This document shows positions 7,848 to 16,594 of a stretch of DNA of 64,000 nucleotides, piece after piece. Source of the stretch: Amycolatopsis sp. NBC_01480 (GTDB lineage Bacteria > Actinomycetota > Actinomycetes > Mycobacteriales > Pseudonocardiaceae); contig NZ_CP109442.1 of the NCBI RefSeq assembly GCF_036227205.1, positions 2,170,001 to 2,234,000 on the forward strand. The letters are read 5' to 3'. The position numbers and the translations under genes were made by a program. Position 1 is the stretch's first letter. Every line of letters begins with the position of its first letter. The notes under the pieces were generated by a model. It worked only from the letters and a program-made list of their open reading frames with translations, made no database searches and had not been told where the DNA came from.

Positions 7848-8795
7848 CTCACGTCGCGCACGGGCACGGCGCTTACCCTCATGCATCGCGGCGACGCGGG
7901 CGATCGGAATAGTGTGCCCCTCCTCAACGAGGTCGGCCGGAAGCTGCTGCGGCGCAGGCATTTCCGCAACCCACGGGTCGTCACCGCCCAGCAGTTTCAG
8001 CGCACTGTGGACAGTGAAGTCCTCCGGCGTCACGTTCTCCGCATCGGACCACGGCACCGGGAACGAGACGCGCACGCCCGGACGTACCCGCGGGCTGTAG
8101 GCGGCCACTACGGTCGCGCCGCCGGCTCGGGTGGAGTCCAGGAAAACCTTGCCATGGCGGTCTTCGCGGATGAACGCCGTGGTCGCCCGGTCCGGGTCGA
8201 GGCGCTCGGCCCGGGCCGCGACCGCGCGGGTGGCCGCGGCGACGTCGTCCATGGCCTGGCCCGGGGCGAGCGGCACGAAAACGTGCACCCCCTTGGAACC
8301 GCTCGTCTTCAGCGCGCCCGCGAGCCCCGCGTCGGCCAGCGCGCGGCGCACGAGTTGCGCACCCTCGACGGCGAGGCCGAACGCGGCACCCTCCGGCGGG
8401 TCGAGGTCCATGATCAGGTGCGTTGGCCCGGCTTCGTGGTCGATCCGGGTGAGCGTCGGGTGGTACTCGACCGCGCGCTGGTTCCCGAACCACAGCAGCG
8501 TGCGACGGTCGTTGCACAGCGCGTACGAGACGTTCCGCTTCGAAGTCTCCGCCCACAGCTTCACCCGCGGCACCCACTCGGGGGTGTACTTCGGCAGGTT
8601 CTTCTGCATGAACGCCTCCTGCCCGCGCAGCACCCGCACCACGGACAGCGGCCGGTCCTCCAGCACCGGCAGCAGCCGCGCGGAGACGGCGTCGAGGTAG
8701 TCCAGCAGGTCGCGCTTGGTCGCCCCGGCCTCGGGGAACAGCTGCTGGTCGAGGTTGGTCAGCGGCACACCCTCGCGCACATCCTGGCTGGTCAT
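7830..8795 (-). CDS. LigD-type polymerase/primase domain protein (NHEJ)
   Basis: The 321-residue protein is a stand-alone archaeo-eukaryotic primase-type polymerase domain as found in LigD. It shows LTNLDQQLFPEAGATKRDLL, MQKNLPKYTPEWV, the catalytic MDLDPPEG near residue 128, and a SGSKGVHVFVPL loop. ATG 8795 is chosen over 8813 because GGTGAGG lies 4-10 bp upstream. Such proteins extend or fill ends during non-homologous end joining or act in stationary-phase repair. No Ku and no ATP-ligase gene is adjacent, so partners must be elsewhere in the genome. Confidence 0.88.
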   Translation of the reverse strand: MTSQDVREGVPLTNLDQQLFPEAGATKRDLLDYLDAVSARLLPVLEDRPLSVVRVLRGQEAFMQKNLPKYTPEWVPRVKLWAETSKRNVSYALCNDRRTLLWFGNQRAVEYHPTLTRIDHEAGPTHLIMDLDPPEGAAFGLAVEGAQLVRRALADAGLAGALKTSGSKGVHVFVPLAPGQAMDDVAAATRAVAARAERLDPDRATTAFIREDRHGKVFLDSTRAGGATVVAAYSPRVRPGVRVSFPVPWSDAENVTPEDFTVHSALKLLGGDDPWVAEMPAPQQLPADLVEEGHTIPIARVAAMHEGKRRARARRESGESE

Positions 8796-8834
8796 GGCCT
8801 CACCATTGCCCACTCCCCGCGCCCGGTCAACCGG

Positions 8835-9629
8835 TCACACGAGCGGGCGACCGGCGCGCCGTCGGCGGCGAAGATCATGCAGGTAGACGTTGAACGGGAA
8901 CTGCCGCGCCACCCCCGGCAGCCGTTCGACCACGAGGCTGAGCCCGCGCATCAGCCGCTCGAACCGCCGCTGGTCCGCGGCCGACCACGGCAATAGCATC
9001 TGCTCGCGGAAGCGTCCGGGCAGGAACCCCGTGGTCACGAACCGGTGGAACCGTCCGAAGAGGACGGAGAACGGCCGGGGCAGGAAGCGCAGGTCCACCA
9101 GATCGGTGAGGTACGCGCGGGTGCGATCGTCGATCTCGACCCGGCCGAGCCCCGCGGCCCAGTACTCCGCGAACGCCTCCCGATCGGCCGGCCACATCTC
9201 CGGCCGCACCTGCAAGGTCGTGCCCAGCACCGCGGCCTGCTCGTAAAGCCCCTCGGATGCCGGGCGGCCCATGACCTCGAGGATGTCTTCGATCCCCTGG
9301 TAGAGGCAGGCGGCCACCCACAGTTGCAACTCGGGGTCAAAAGCGTTGTAGCGAACGGGACTCTCATCCGTCGAACGCACCTGGACGTGCGAGGTGTTCA
9401 CCGCCTGCCGGTATGCGGCGCGCTCCTCGTCGGTCCCGAGCACGGCCACGGCCAGGTAGGTGTAGGTGGTGCGCGCGCGTTTCAGCGGATGCCGGAACAG
9501 GTCGCCGCTCTCGACGCTGCTCTCCATCACGCCGTAGCCCACGGCCGGACGACCCAGTTGCATGATCACGTTCGCCGTGCCGGCCAGCAGCCCGGCCCCG
9601 AGCAGGGACTCCCGCAGCTCGTCACCCAT
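8835..9629 (-). CDS. MpaB/DUF2236-family oxygenase
   Basis: The 264-residue product has the family features: AGTANVIMQLGRPAVGYGV at the N-terminus, HPLKRARTTYTYL, VRYNAFDPELQLWVAACLY and a C-terminal NVYLHDLRRRRR. MpaB-like proteins are heme-dependent oxygenases found widely in actinobacteria, mostly without a known substrate. It lies 22-40 bp behind the LigD-type gene on the same strand and diverges from 9724; the palindrome at 9690-9709 sits between them. Confidence 0.8.
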   Translation of the reverse strand: MGDELRESLLGAGLLAGTANVIMQLGRPAVGYGVMESSVESGDLFRHPLKRARTTYTYLAVAVLGTDEERAAYRQAVNTSHVQVRSTDESPVRYNAFDPELQLWVAACLYQGIEDILEVMGRPASEGLYEQAAVLGTTLQVRPEMWPADREAFAEYWAAGLGRVEIDDRTRAYLTDLVDLRFLPRPFSVLFGRFHRFVTTGFLPGRFREQMLLPWSAADQRRFERLMRGLSLVVERLPGVARQFPFNVYLHDLRRRRRAGRPLV

Positions 9630-9689
9630 GCCAGCACCTCCTGGTCTCCAGAGAACGCTGCTATTGACTACATGTCAAGAGTGCGCTTG

Positions 9690-9709
9690 ACTTCAAGAGA
9701 ACTTGAAGT
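9690..9709. promoter_or_regulatory. MerR-type operator candidate in divergent promoter
   Basis: ACTTCAAG-AGAA-CTTGAAGT is a perfect 8-bp inverted repeat that overlaps a TTGACT -35-like element at 9687-9692. Placement of a long dyad directly after the -35 box is the MerR-family arrangement. No MerR gene is present in the window. It lies between genes 8835-9629 (minus) and 9724-10335 (plus). Confidence 0.6.
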
Positions 9710-9723
9710 ACCACGCTCTCGCC

Positions 9724-10335
9724 ATGAGCATCCAGACCGAACACGCCGGCTTGCCCGATCCCGCCCGTCCCGACGTCGCCGTCGTCCGCATCCGCCGCGG
9801 TGACGGCGAGCCGGCGTTTCTGACCGGACACCGCGCACCGACACCGTGGCCCGAGGGGCTGCTGAGCTTCACCGGCTACACCAGCGAAAACGGCTGGTTC
9901 AGCTACGAGCAGTGGGCCATCGAGCCCGAGCCGGACGGCAGCGAGTTCCGGCTCTACCGCAGCGGCACCCGGCCGGGCGCGCCCGTGCCCGGCTGCATCG
10001 TGCTCGTGTCCGTCGAGTTCGACGGCCCGGACGAGGCCCGTTTGAAGCGCTGGGTGGACCTGGTGTTCGAGGCCCTCGGCGACGAGCGGACCCCGCACCC
10101 TGGCGGGATTTCCGCCCACTTCCACCTCAGCGAGGACGGCACCCGCATCGCCAACTACGCCGAGTGGCGCAGCGCGGCCGACCACATCGATGCCCTCGAA
10201 TCGTCCGGCCGGGGCACCGTCGGGAAGTCGCCCAAGTTCGAGGAAGTGAAGGCCTTCCCGGGGGTGGTGGCCAGCGACGTCCAGCGGTTCCGGCCGGTTG
10301 TCCACCGCACCGCCGAGCACCCGAAGGAGAGCTGA
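9724..10335 (+). CDS. Antibiotic-biosynthesis-monooxygenase-like (ABM/dimeric barrel) protein
   Basis: The 203-residue protein looks like a duplicated dimeric alpha-beta barrel: a first strand-helix set around CIVLVSVEFDGPDEARLKRW and a second around GGISAHFHLSEDGTRIANYA, the latter typical of quinol monooxygenase-like ABM domains. ATG 9724 follows the MerR-like dyad closely. It abuts the next gene with no gap (stop 10333-10335, start 10336). Role in the pathway is unknown; with an NmrA-type reductase it may handle a quinone or redox stress compound. Confidence 0.6.
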   Translation: MSIQTEHAGLPDPARPDVAVVRIRRGDGEPAFLTGHRAPTPWPEGLLSFTGYTSENGWFSYEQWAIEPEPDGSEFRLYRSGTRPGAPVPGCIVLVSVEFDGPDEARLKRWVDLVFEALGDERTPHPGGISAHFHLSEDGTRIANYAEWRSAADHIDALESSGRGTVGKSPKFEEVKAFPGVVASDVQRFRPVVHRTAEHPKES

Positions 10336-11160
10336 ATGTTCCTGGTACTGGGGGCCACGGGCCATGTCGGCGGCGAGGTCGCGCGGCAACTGCACCAACG
10401 CGGCGAGGCGATCCGCGCGCTCGTCCGCGATCCGGCCAAGGCGAAAACGCAGCTGCCGGACGGCGTGGACATCGTCCAGGGCGACCTGGCACGGCCGGAC
10501 ACGCTCAAGGCCGCGATGGCGGACGTCACCGGCGTTTTCCTGATGAACCGCATGGGCGAAATCGGCGAGGCCGTCAAAGTACTGGCCGGCGCCGAGCGGC
10601 TGGTCTTCCTGTCCTCGGCCGCGGTCGTCGACGACGTGGCCGAGCAGTCCAACATGATCGGCCGCGCCCACGCCGTGGTCGAGGACGCGATCCGCGCGTC
10701 CGGCACGAGCTGGACCTTCCTGCGCCCCGGCGGTTTCGCGACCAACACCCTCGGCTGGGCCACGCAGATCCGTGACGGCGACATCCTGGAGGGCGTCTAC
10801 GGCGATCGCGCCCAGCCGTTGATCCACGAGGCCGACATCGCGGCGGTGGCCGTCCGCGCGCTCACCGAGGACGGCCACGACGGCGCCCGCCACCTGCTCA
10901 CCGGGCCGGCGCCGATCAGCCAGATCGACCAGCTCTCGGCCATCGGCGCGGCACTCGGCCGGCCGTTGCGCTGGGTGGAGATCGGGCTGGACGAGATGCG
11001 CCGCCGGCTCACCGCGGAGATGCCGCCCGGAATCGCCGACGTCTACCTCGGCGGGCTGGCGTCCTCCGCGCCCGTGACCGGTGTCGTCGAAAAGTTCACT
11101 GGTCAGCCGGGCCGGACGTTCGCCCAGTGGGCCGCCGGGCACGTGGCGGACTTCCGCTGA
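10336..11160 (+). CDS. NmrA-like NAD(P)-binding SDR-family protein
   Basis: The 274-residue protein begins with the dinucleotide-binding motif LVLGATGHVGGEVARQL (residues 3-19), then ALVRDP and GDLARPDTL, as in NmrA/HSCARG redox sensors and azoreductase-like SDRs. It lacks a clear YxxxK catalytic pair, common in atypical SDRs. It is in an operon with the preceding ABM-like gene (adjacent stop/start) and probably shares the MerR-type promoter at 9690-9709. Confidence 0.85.
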   Translation: MFLVLGATGHVGGEVARQLHQRGEAIRALVRDPAKAKTQLPDGVDIVQGDLARPDTLKAAMADVTGVFLMNRMGEIGEAVKVLAGAERLVFLSSAAVVDDVAEQSNMIGRAHAVVEDAIRASGTSWTFLRPGGFATNTLGWATQIRDGDILEGVYGDRAQPLIHEADIAAVAVRALTEDGHDGARHLLTGPAPISQIDQLSAIGAALGRPLRWVEIGLDEMRRRLTAEMPPGIADVYLGGLASSAPVTGVVEKFTGQPGRTFAQWAAGHVADFR

Positions 11161-11212
11161 CCGCGGGCCGGGGGGTACCGGCGGCCCCGGCCGGTCTGAT
11201 CGAATACCCGGC

Positions 11213-11662
11213 ATGGACGTGCAGCTGCGACAAGCCGAGCCCGCCGACTACGACCGGATCATCACGGTCGCCGACGAGTGGTGGGGGCGGCCGGTCAGCT
11301 CGATCCTGCCCCGGCTGTTCCTCGACCACTTCTTCCGCACCAGCCTGATCGCCGAGGAAGCCGGCTCGCTGGCCGGCTTCCTCGTCGGGCTGCTGTCGGA
11401 CTCCGACCCCGAAGCCGCGTACATCCACTTCCTCGGCGTCGCACCGGAATTACGCGGCGCGGGCCTGGCGCGACGGCTCTACAACCGGTTCTTCACCCTC
11501 GCCGAGGCCGACGGCCGGTCGCACGTCCGCGCGGTCACCTCACCGCAGAACGCCACTTCGATCGCCTTCCACGGCGTGATGGGCTTCAGCGTCACCGGCC
11601 CGGTCGCCGGGTACGACGGGCCTGGGGTGGACCGGATCGTGTTCCACCGCAGCCTTTCCTAG
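11213..11662 (+). CDS. GNAT-family N-acetyltransferase
   Basis: This 149-residue protein contains the GNAT acetyl-CoA core: an AYIHFLGVAPELRGAGLARRLY segment (motif A, with R-G-x-G-L/A) near residues 72-93 and AVTSPQNATSIAFHGVMGF for the motif B region. ATG 11213 is the only good start in frame. The substrate is unknown. Its end is followed within 2 bp by a 48-bp palindrome shared with three other loci. Confidence 0.8.
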   Translation: MDVQLRQAEPADYDRIITVADEWWGRPVSSILPRLFLDHFFRTSLIAEEAGSLAGFLVGLLSDSDPEAAYIHFLGVAPELRGAGLARRLYNRFFTLAEADGRSHVRAVTSPQNATSIAFHGVMGFSVTGPVAGYDGPGVDRIVFHRSLS

Positions 11663-11663
11663 G

Positions 11664-11711
11664 GCTCGTGAGTGTTTATGACGGTTAGAACCGTCCTAAA
11701 CACTCACGAGC
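11664..11711. repeat. Dispersed 48-bp palindrome, copy A
   Basis: Arms of 23 nt starting GCTCGTGAGTGTTTATGACG flank a 2-base centre; there is one mismatch. It sits between convergent genes (11213-11662 plus; 11716-13197 minus). Related copies are at 26349-26394, 40143-40190 and 60166-60211. Likely acts as a two-way transcription terminator. Confidence 0.85.
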
Positions 11712-11715
11712 CTGT

Positions 11716-13197
11716 TCAGTAAACCCGCGTGACCGGGTGCGGCCCGGTCTGCGGCGCGGTGCCGGTCGGCCATTCGGCGGCGCAGTGGGTGCCCTGGGCC
11801 GGGCGGGCGAGCGTCAGCAGGTACGTGTCGATCGCGTCGCGGGCGCAGGTGCTGTTGCCGTAGTCGCCGTGGCCGGTGCCGTCGTAGGTGAGCAGGACGG
11901 TGTCCGGCAGCTGCTGCGCGACGTTCGTGGCCCACTCGTACGGGGTGGCGACGTCGTGCAGGCCGTTGGTCATCAGGATCGGCGGGGCCTGGGTGACGTG
12001 CAGCTCGTGCTGCGGGTTCGACACCGGGCCGGTCCAGCCGAGGCAGTTGGTGATGTCGGAGAAGAAGCCGCTGAAGTGCGTGTGCGGCGCGAGGGCCTCG
12101 ACGTTCTCCCGCAGCTTGCTCAGGCTCGCGAAGTCACTCACCTCGGGCCAGCGCCAGTCCGAGCACCAGATGGCCTGGTAGCTGTTCCCCACCAGCTCCG
12201 CCGCGGCCTGGGCCGAGGCCGACGGCGCACCGGTCCCGGCAAGCGACGCGAGCCGACTGGCCAGGTAGCCCCACTGGTCAGCCGGGTGGTACATGTTGCC
12301 GAACACGTTGTCCCGCAACGCTTCCACCGACAGCGGCTTGCCCGAGGCCGGGTCGATCAGCTTGCCCGCCGACGCCTGGGCGTACAGCTTGTCCCACAGT
12401 GCCAGCACGTCCTGGCCGTGCAGCGCGCACGAGGCCGTCCGGTCGCACCACGCGGCGAAATCGGTGAACGAGTTCTCGAACGCCTTGTTCGCGGCGGCCA
12501 AATAGCCCTCGGACTGGACGCTGTGATCCATATTGGAGTCCAGCACCAGCGCGCGCAGCCGCGAGCCGAACAGCTCCGCGTACTGCTGGCCGATCTGCGT
12601 GCCATACGAGACGCCGTAGAAGCTGATCTGCTCTTCCCCGAGCGCGGCGCGGATGCCGTCCATGTCCCGCACGACGCTCTCGGTGTCCACATGGGAATCG
12701 AGCCCGGCGTTGTGCTTGGGGCAGTCCTGCGCGATCGCGCCGTTGCGCGCCAGCAGGTCCGTGTACTGCTGCTCCGTGGCCGGGATCAGCTGGACGGGCT
12801 GCGAGAGCACCGCCTTGTCGCACTGGATCTCGCTGCTCTGCCCGACCCCGCGCGGGTCGAAGCCGATCAGGTCGAACGAGTCCAGGATGGACTGGGAGAA
12901 GTAGTTGCCGGCCGAGGCCGAGTACACGAAGTTGAGACCCGAGCCCCCGGGCCCGCCGGGGTTGACCAGCAGGGCTCCCTTGCGCTGCTCGGGTTTCGCG
13001 GCCTTCAGCCGGTTGATCGCGATGCCGACCTTCGCGCCGTCCGGCCGGCTCCAGTCCACCGGCAGCTGGACCGTCGCGCACTCCACGTTCTGCCCGTCGG
13101 AGCAGGGACTCCAGTCGATTCCGGCGGCGGACGCCGGGAGTGCGGGGACGACAAGCGCGACCGTGGCCGCGAAAACGACCGTGAGCAGTTTCCGCAC
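11716..13197 (-). CDS. Secreted alpha/beta hydrolase, tripeptidyl aminopeptidase-like (S33)
   Basis: The 493-residue preprotein starts at GTG 13197, giving a clear signal peptide (VRKLLTVVF...LPASAAG, cleavage after about residue 24), with AGAAGGG upstream as ribosome binding site. The mature protein has the oxyanion-hole LVNPGGPGGSG, nucleophile GVSYGTQIGQQY near residue 195, acid in HDVATPYEWA and catalytic histidine in GTGHGDYG. This matches the SlpD/SlpE-type exported tripeptidyl aminopeptidases of Streptomyces. Cysteines in the cap region suggest disulfides. It likely trims peptides outside the cell. Confidence 0.88.
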   Translation of the reverse strand: MRKLLTVVFAATVALVVPALPASAAGIDWSPCSDGQNVECATVQLPVDWSRPDGAKVGIAINRLKAAKPEQRKGALLVNPGGPGGSGLNFVYSASAGNYFSQSILDSFDLIGFDPRGVGQSSEIQCDKAVLSQPVQLIPATEQQYTDLLARNGAIAQDCPKHNAGLDSHVDTESVVRDMDGIRAALGEEQISFYGVSYGTQIGQQYAELFGSRLRALVLDSNMDHSVQSEGYLAAANKAFENSFTDFAAWCDRTASCALHGQDVLALWDKLYAQASAGKLIDPASGKPLSVEALRDNVFGNMYHPADQWGYLASRLASLAGTGAPSASAQAAAELVGNSYQAIWCSDWRWPEVSDFASLSKLRENVEALAPHTHFSGFFSDITNCLGWTGPVSNPQHELHVTQAPPILMTNGLHDVATPYEWATNVAQQLPDTVLLTYDGTGHGDYGNSTCARDAIDTYLLTLARPAQGTHCAAEWPTGTAPQTGPHPVTRVY

Positions 13198-13237
13198 GCG
13201 GGACCCTTCTGTCGGAAAAGCCGGGACCCACCCGAGA

Positions 13238-14146
13238 TTAGCGAGGGGCGGCCATACTTTCGTCGGGTTCACGCACCGTCGTCCTGGCGAAGTCGATCAG
13301 TGCCCGGGCGGCGGGCCCGGCCGGCCCGCCGTCGCGCCAGGCGAGCGCGAGCTTGCCGCGCAACCGGGGCCGCAGCTGCAACGTGTGCAGCTCGGCCGAG
13401 TAGTACCGCGCGAGTGATTCCGGCACGAGCGCCACGCCGAGTCCGCGGATTGCCAGCTGTGCCAGCACATTCGGGTCGCTGGCCTCGATCGTCACCCGCG
13501 CCCGCACGCCGGCGGCGGCGAACCCGCGGTCGAGCACCCCGCGCACCCCGGTGCCCTTGGGCAGGCACATCAACGACCGTTCGGCCAGCTCGGCGAAGGT
13601 CACCTCGCGGCGGCCGGCGAGCGCGTCCTGCCGCCCGGTTACCGCGACCAGTTCCTCGTCCAGCACGGTCTGCGTGGCCAGCCCGGCCGGCTCCCCGTCC
13701 GCGAGCCCGATCACCGCGAGGTCCAGCCGTCCGTCCCGCAGCTTTTCCACCATCACATCGGAATTCGCCTCGGCCAAGGTGATCTCGACCCCCGGGTAGC
13801 GCTCCGCGAAGGCCGCCAGGAACTCCGGCAGCGCGACCGGCCCGGCCGAGGTGACGATGCCGATCGCGACCTGCCCGCGGACGAGCCCCTCGAACTCCGC
13901 GACCGTCTCGCGCACCGCGTTCACCGAAGCGAGCGCGGCGCGGGCGTGCGGCAACACGGCGGCGCCGACGTCCGTGAGCCGCACCGCGCGGCCCGACCGG
14001 TCGAACAGCGGCTGCCCCAGCTCGCGTTCGAGCCGGCGGACCTGCGCGCTCACGCCGGGCTGCGCGACGTGCAGCCGCGCCGCGGCCCGCGTGAACCCGG
14101 CCTCCTCGGCGACGGCGACGAAGTATTCGAGCTGGTGCAGTTCCAT
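13238..14146 (-). CDS. LysR-family transcriptional regulator
   Basis: The 302-residue protein has the LysR winged helix at the N-terminus (MELHQLEYFVAVAEEAGFTR, AARLHVAQPGVSAQVRRLER) and a periplasmic-binding-like effector domain. ATG 14146 gives the standard MELHQL start; ATG 14152 is 2 codons earlier. It diverges from the FAD oxidoreductase at 14217 with 70 bp between them, the normal LysR-target arrangement, so that gene is the likely target. The secreted hydrolase follows on the same strand 40 bp downstream. Confidence 0.9.
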   Translation of the reverse strand: MELHQLEYFVAVAEEAGFTRAAARLHVAQPGVSAQVRRLERELGQPLFDRSGRAVRLTDVGAAVLPHARAALASVNAVRETVAEFEGLVRGQVAIGIVTSAGPVALPEFLAAFAERYPGVEITLAEANSDVMVEKLRDGRLDLAVIGLADGEPAGLATQTVLDEELVAVTGRQDALAGRREVTFAELAERSLMCLPKGTGVRGVLDRGFAAAGVRARVTIEASDPNVLAQLAIRGLGVALVPESLARYYSAELHTLQLRPRLRGKLALAWRDGGPAGPAARALIDFARTTVREPDESMAAPR

Positions 14147-14216
14147 AAGCATTGATTCTAGCCAGGGGAAGGAACATCTGTTGGACTTCTGGCCGATCCC
14201 GCGTCAGGCTGATGGC

Positions 14217-15317
14217 ATGTTGACTTTCACCCCTGGTCAGGACGGGTACGAGACCGAGGTCGCCGGCTTCCAGACCGGCGTTCCGTCGAAGCCGCAGCTG
14301 GTCGTCGGCGCCACGAACGCGGACGACGTCGCCGAGGGCGTCCAGTACGCCGCGGAGCACAACCTGCCGATTTCGGTGCAGGCAACCGGCCACGGCCTGC
14401 GTGAACCGGCCACCGGCGTGCTGATCTCGACGCGCCGCATGACCGGCGTCTCGATCGACCCGGCGCGCGCCGTCGCCCGGGTCGAGGCCGGCGCGACCTG
14501 GGGCGCGGTGATCGAGGCCGCGGCCAGGCACGGTTTGGCTCCACTGAGCGGTTCGGCGCCCGGTGTCGGCGTGGTCGGCTACACCCTCGGCGGCGGGTTC
14601 AGCCTGATGGGCCGCCGGTACGGCCTGGCCGCGGACCACGTGGTCGCCGCCGAGTCCGTCGCCCCGGACGGCACGCGCGGCCCCGGGCTCGACGGCGTGG
14701 TGACGTCGCTGGAGTTCGGCCTGTTCCCCGTCACCACGCTCTACGGCGGCGCGCTTTCCTTCACCGCACAGGAAACCGCCCTGCGCGCTTGGCGCGACTG
14801 GACCGAGGACCTGCCGGACACGCTGACGACGTCACTGGCCCTGGTCCCGTACCCGGACCTCCCGATGATCCCGGAACCCTTGCGCGGCAAGCACATCGCG
14901 CAGGTCCGCGTGGCTTACCTCGGCTCGGCCGACGAGGGCGAGAGCCTGGCCGCCCCGTTGCGCGCCCTCGGCCCGGTCATGGACACCCTGGCGACGCTGC
15001 CGTTCACCAAATCCGGCACGATCGCCGCCGAGCCGCCGAACCCGCATGCCTACGTCGGTGACAACCGGACGCTGTCCGCCCTGTCCGAGGAGGCCGTGGA
15101 CGCCATCCTCACCACCGCGGACGCCCCGGTCGTGCAGATCCTGGATCTCCTCGGCGGCGCGTATGCCCCGGGCCGCCACCTGGCGCCGAACTCCCGTTTC
15201 GCGGTCCGCGCCCTGTCCGAGCCCGACGAGAACTCCGGGCAGGAGAAGCTGTTCGAGGCCTTCGCGCCGGTCACGACGGGACGGCTGGCGAGCTTCGTCT
15301 ACGGCCAGCCGCTCTGA
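14217..15317 (+). CDS. FAD-binding (BBE-type) oxidoreductase with internal deletion
   Basis: The 366-residue protein is a PCMH-type FAD oxidoreductase: PQLVVGATNADDVAEGVQYA, SVQATGHGL (region of covalent flavin histidine), EAGATWGAVIEAAARHGL and GYTLGGGFSLMGRRYGLAADH. Relatives have about 30 more residues at the DGT...DLFWALRGGGGNFGVVT segment. Here the sequence passes from ESVAPDGTRG directly to PGLDGVVTSLEF, so the DLFWALRGGG motif is missing in frame. The enzyme may be impaired. It is divergent from the LysR gene. Confidence 0.8.
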   Translation: MLTFTPGQDGYETEVAGFQTGVPSKPQLVVGATNADDVAEGVQYAAEHNLPISVQATGHGLREPATGVLISTRRMTGVSIDPARAVARVEAGATWGAVIEAAARHGLAPLSGSAPGVGVVGYTLGGGFSLMGRRYGLAADHVVAAESVAPDGTRGPGLDGVVTSLEFGLFPVTTLYGGALSFTAQETALRAWRDWTEDLPDTLTTSLALVPYPDLPMIPEPLRGKHIAQVRVAYLGSADEGESLAAPLRALGPVMDTLATLPFTKSGTIAAEPPNPHAYVGDNRTLSALSEEAVDAILTTADAPVVQILDLLGGAYAPGRHLAPNSRFAVRALSEPDENSGQEKLFEAFAPVTTGRLASFVYGQPL

Positions 15318-15563
15318 TTTCCCTCAGACGACGGGGATGATGCCGCCATCGGCCTGCCGACCGCCGTGGTGGTGCTGGACCACCTCGACGAACTCACCCG
15401 GCTGCTCGCCCCGCGACCGGACGTCGACGGACGCATGCGGGGCCGCCTCGCCGTGAGCGCCCTCGTGATGGCTGCGGTCCGCGGACCCCAGCTCGGCGGC
15501 ACTGCCGCCGAGCTGGCAAACGCCGCACTCGCGCTGGCACACGAACTTCTGGACCGCGGCTAG
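15318..15563 (+). pseudogene. Short remnant resembling a TetR-regulator C-terminus
   Basis: Directly after the oxidoreductase stop and in the same frame, an open stretch encodes about 80 residues including VVLDHLDELTRLLAPRPDVD, GRLAVSALVMAAVRGPQL and AALALAHELLDRG. The pattern looks like the last helices of a TetR-type ligand domain, but no DNA-binding domain precedes it. GTG codons at 15366-15372 could start a peptide; no ribosome binding site is evident. I regard it as a gene fragment beside the IS region. Confidence 0.4.
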
Positions 15564-15695
15564 CGCCTTGGAGCAGGGTTTGCGCCCCAATGGGGACTTT
15601 TCATCCTGTTGGTGCTGGTCAGTGTGGTTGACAGTGTCGGTTGTTGTTGTGTGGCACCAGGGCGGGGAGTGTCAGCGGGAGATGCTGGAACGAGA

Positions 15696-15752
15696 CGGAG
15701 CCCCCGGATGTTGATCAAGATGTGACCCAAGATCTGCACCACGGGGGCTCCG
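15696..15752 (+). promoter_or_regulatory. Hairpin enclosing the IS-A transposase start codon
   Basis: A perfect 10-bp stem, CGGAGCCCCC (15696-15705) with GGGGGCTCCG (15743-15752), encloses the GTG start at 15722 in its 37-nt loop. IS-B has an analogous hairpin with different sequence, suggesting control of transposase translation. Confidence 0.6.
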
Positions 15753-16594
15753 AGCCCATTGTCTATCAGACGGCGCTGCCCGTCTCGGCCAGCCAGCTGC
15801 GCATGCTCACCGAGCTGATCCGGGAGCATCGCCGGAATATCGGATCACGGTGGCGCACCGCGGTTCCCAGCCGGCAAGCCATCCTGGCGCTCGCATGGCT
15901 CCGGCATGACCAGCGACTCCTGGACCTGGCCCGCGCCAACAGCACCTCCGCCTCCACGATCCGCCGGTGGGGCCTGGAGGCCATCGGGCTGCTGGCCGCC
16001 CGAGCGCCCCGCCTGGACCGGGTCCTGGCCCGTCTGGCCGCCCGCGGGCACACGGTCGTACTGGTCGATGGCACCCTGATCCCGACCCGCCGACGCACCG
16101 GCACCGCCAACCGCCCGAACTACAGCGGCAAACACAAACACCACGGCCTCAACGTCCAAGCCCTCACCGACACCCACGGCCGGCTCCTCTGGCTATCCCC
16201 ACCCCTGCCCGGGAAAACCGCGGACATCACCGCCGCCCGCCGCCACCGGCTGCTGGACCGCCTGCACCACCACGGACTGGCCGCCATCGCCGACAAGGGC
16301 TACCAAGGCTGGCACAAAGACCTCCGCCACCAAACCGGACGCGACCAGATCGTGCTCACCCCCTACAAAGCCGAAACCAACCGGCCCGTGACCAGCGCAC
16401 AACAGACCACCAACACCATCCTCAACGGAGTCCGCCGCGCCGTCGAAACCGGATTCGCCACCCTCAAAACCTGGCGCATCCTGAACAAACTCCGACTCCA
16501 CACCCGCCACGCCAGCACCTTGCTACGCGCCCTGCTCACCCTCATCCAACACGAACAACACCCCCTGACAACCCCCACCCAACCCCACCACTAA
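15722..16594 (+). CDS. IS-A transposase (DDE superfamily)
   Basis: The 290-residue transposase starts at GTG 15722. It has an N-terminal helix-turn-helix region (LRHDQRLLDLARANSTSAST) and the DDE catalytic set in VLVDGTLIPTRRRTG, AAIADKGYQGW and AVETGFATLK, plus the GKHKHHGLNVQAL motif of the DDE_Tnp_4/IS5-like group. The frame is intact, so the element may be active. It is clearly related to, but not the same as, the IS-B transposase. Confidence 0.9.
   Translation: MTQDLHHGGSEPIVYQTALPVSASQLRMLTELIREHRRNIGSRWRTAVPSRQAILALAWLRHDQRLLDLARANSTSASTIRRWGLEAIGLLAARAPRLDRVLARLAARGHTVVLVDGTLIPTRRRTGTANRPNYSGKHKHHGLNVQALTDTHGRLLWLSPPLPGKTADITAARRHRLLDRLHHHGLAAIADKGYQGWHKDLRHQTGRDQIVLTPYKAETNRPVTSAQQTTNTILNGVRRAVETGFATLKTWRILNKLRLHTRHASTLLRALLTLIQHEQHPLTTPTQPHH

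Noticed and set aside
11737..13782. 681-codon plus-strand ORF opposite the secreted hydrolase and LysR genes
   Set aside because: It spans two real genes on the other strand and has compositionally biased sequence without motifs.
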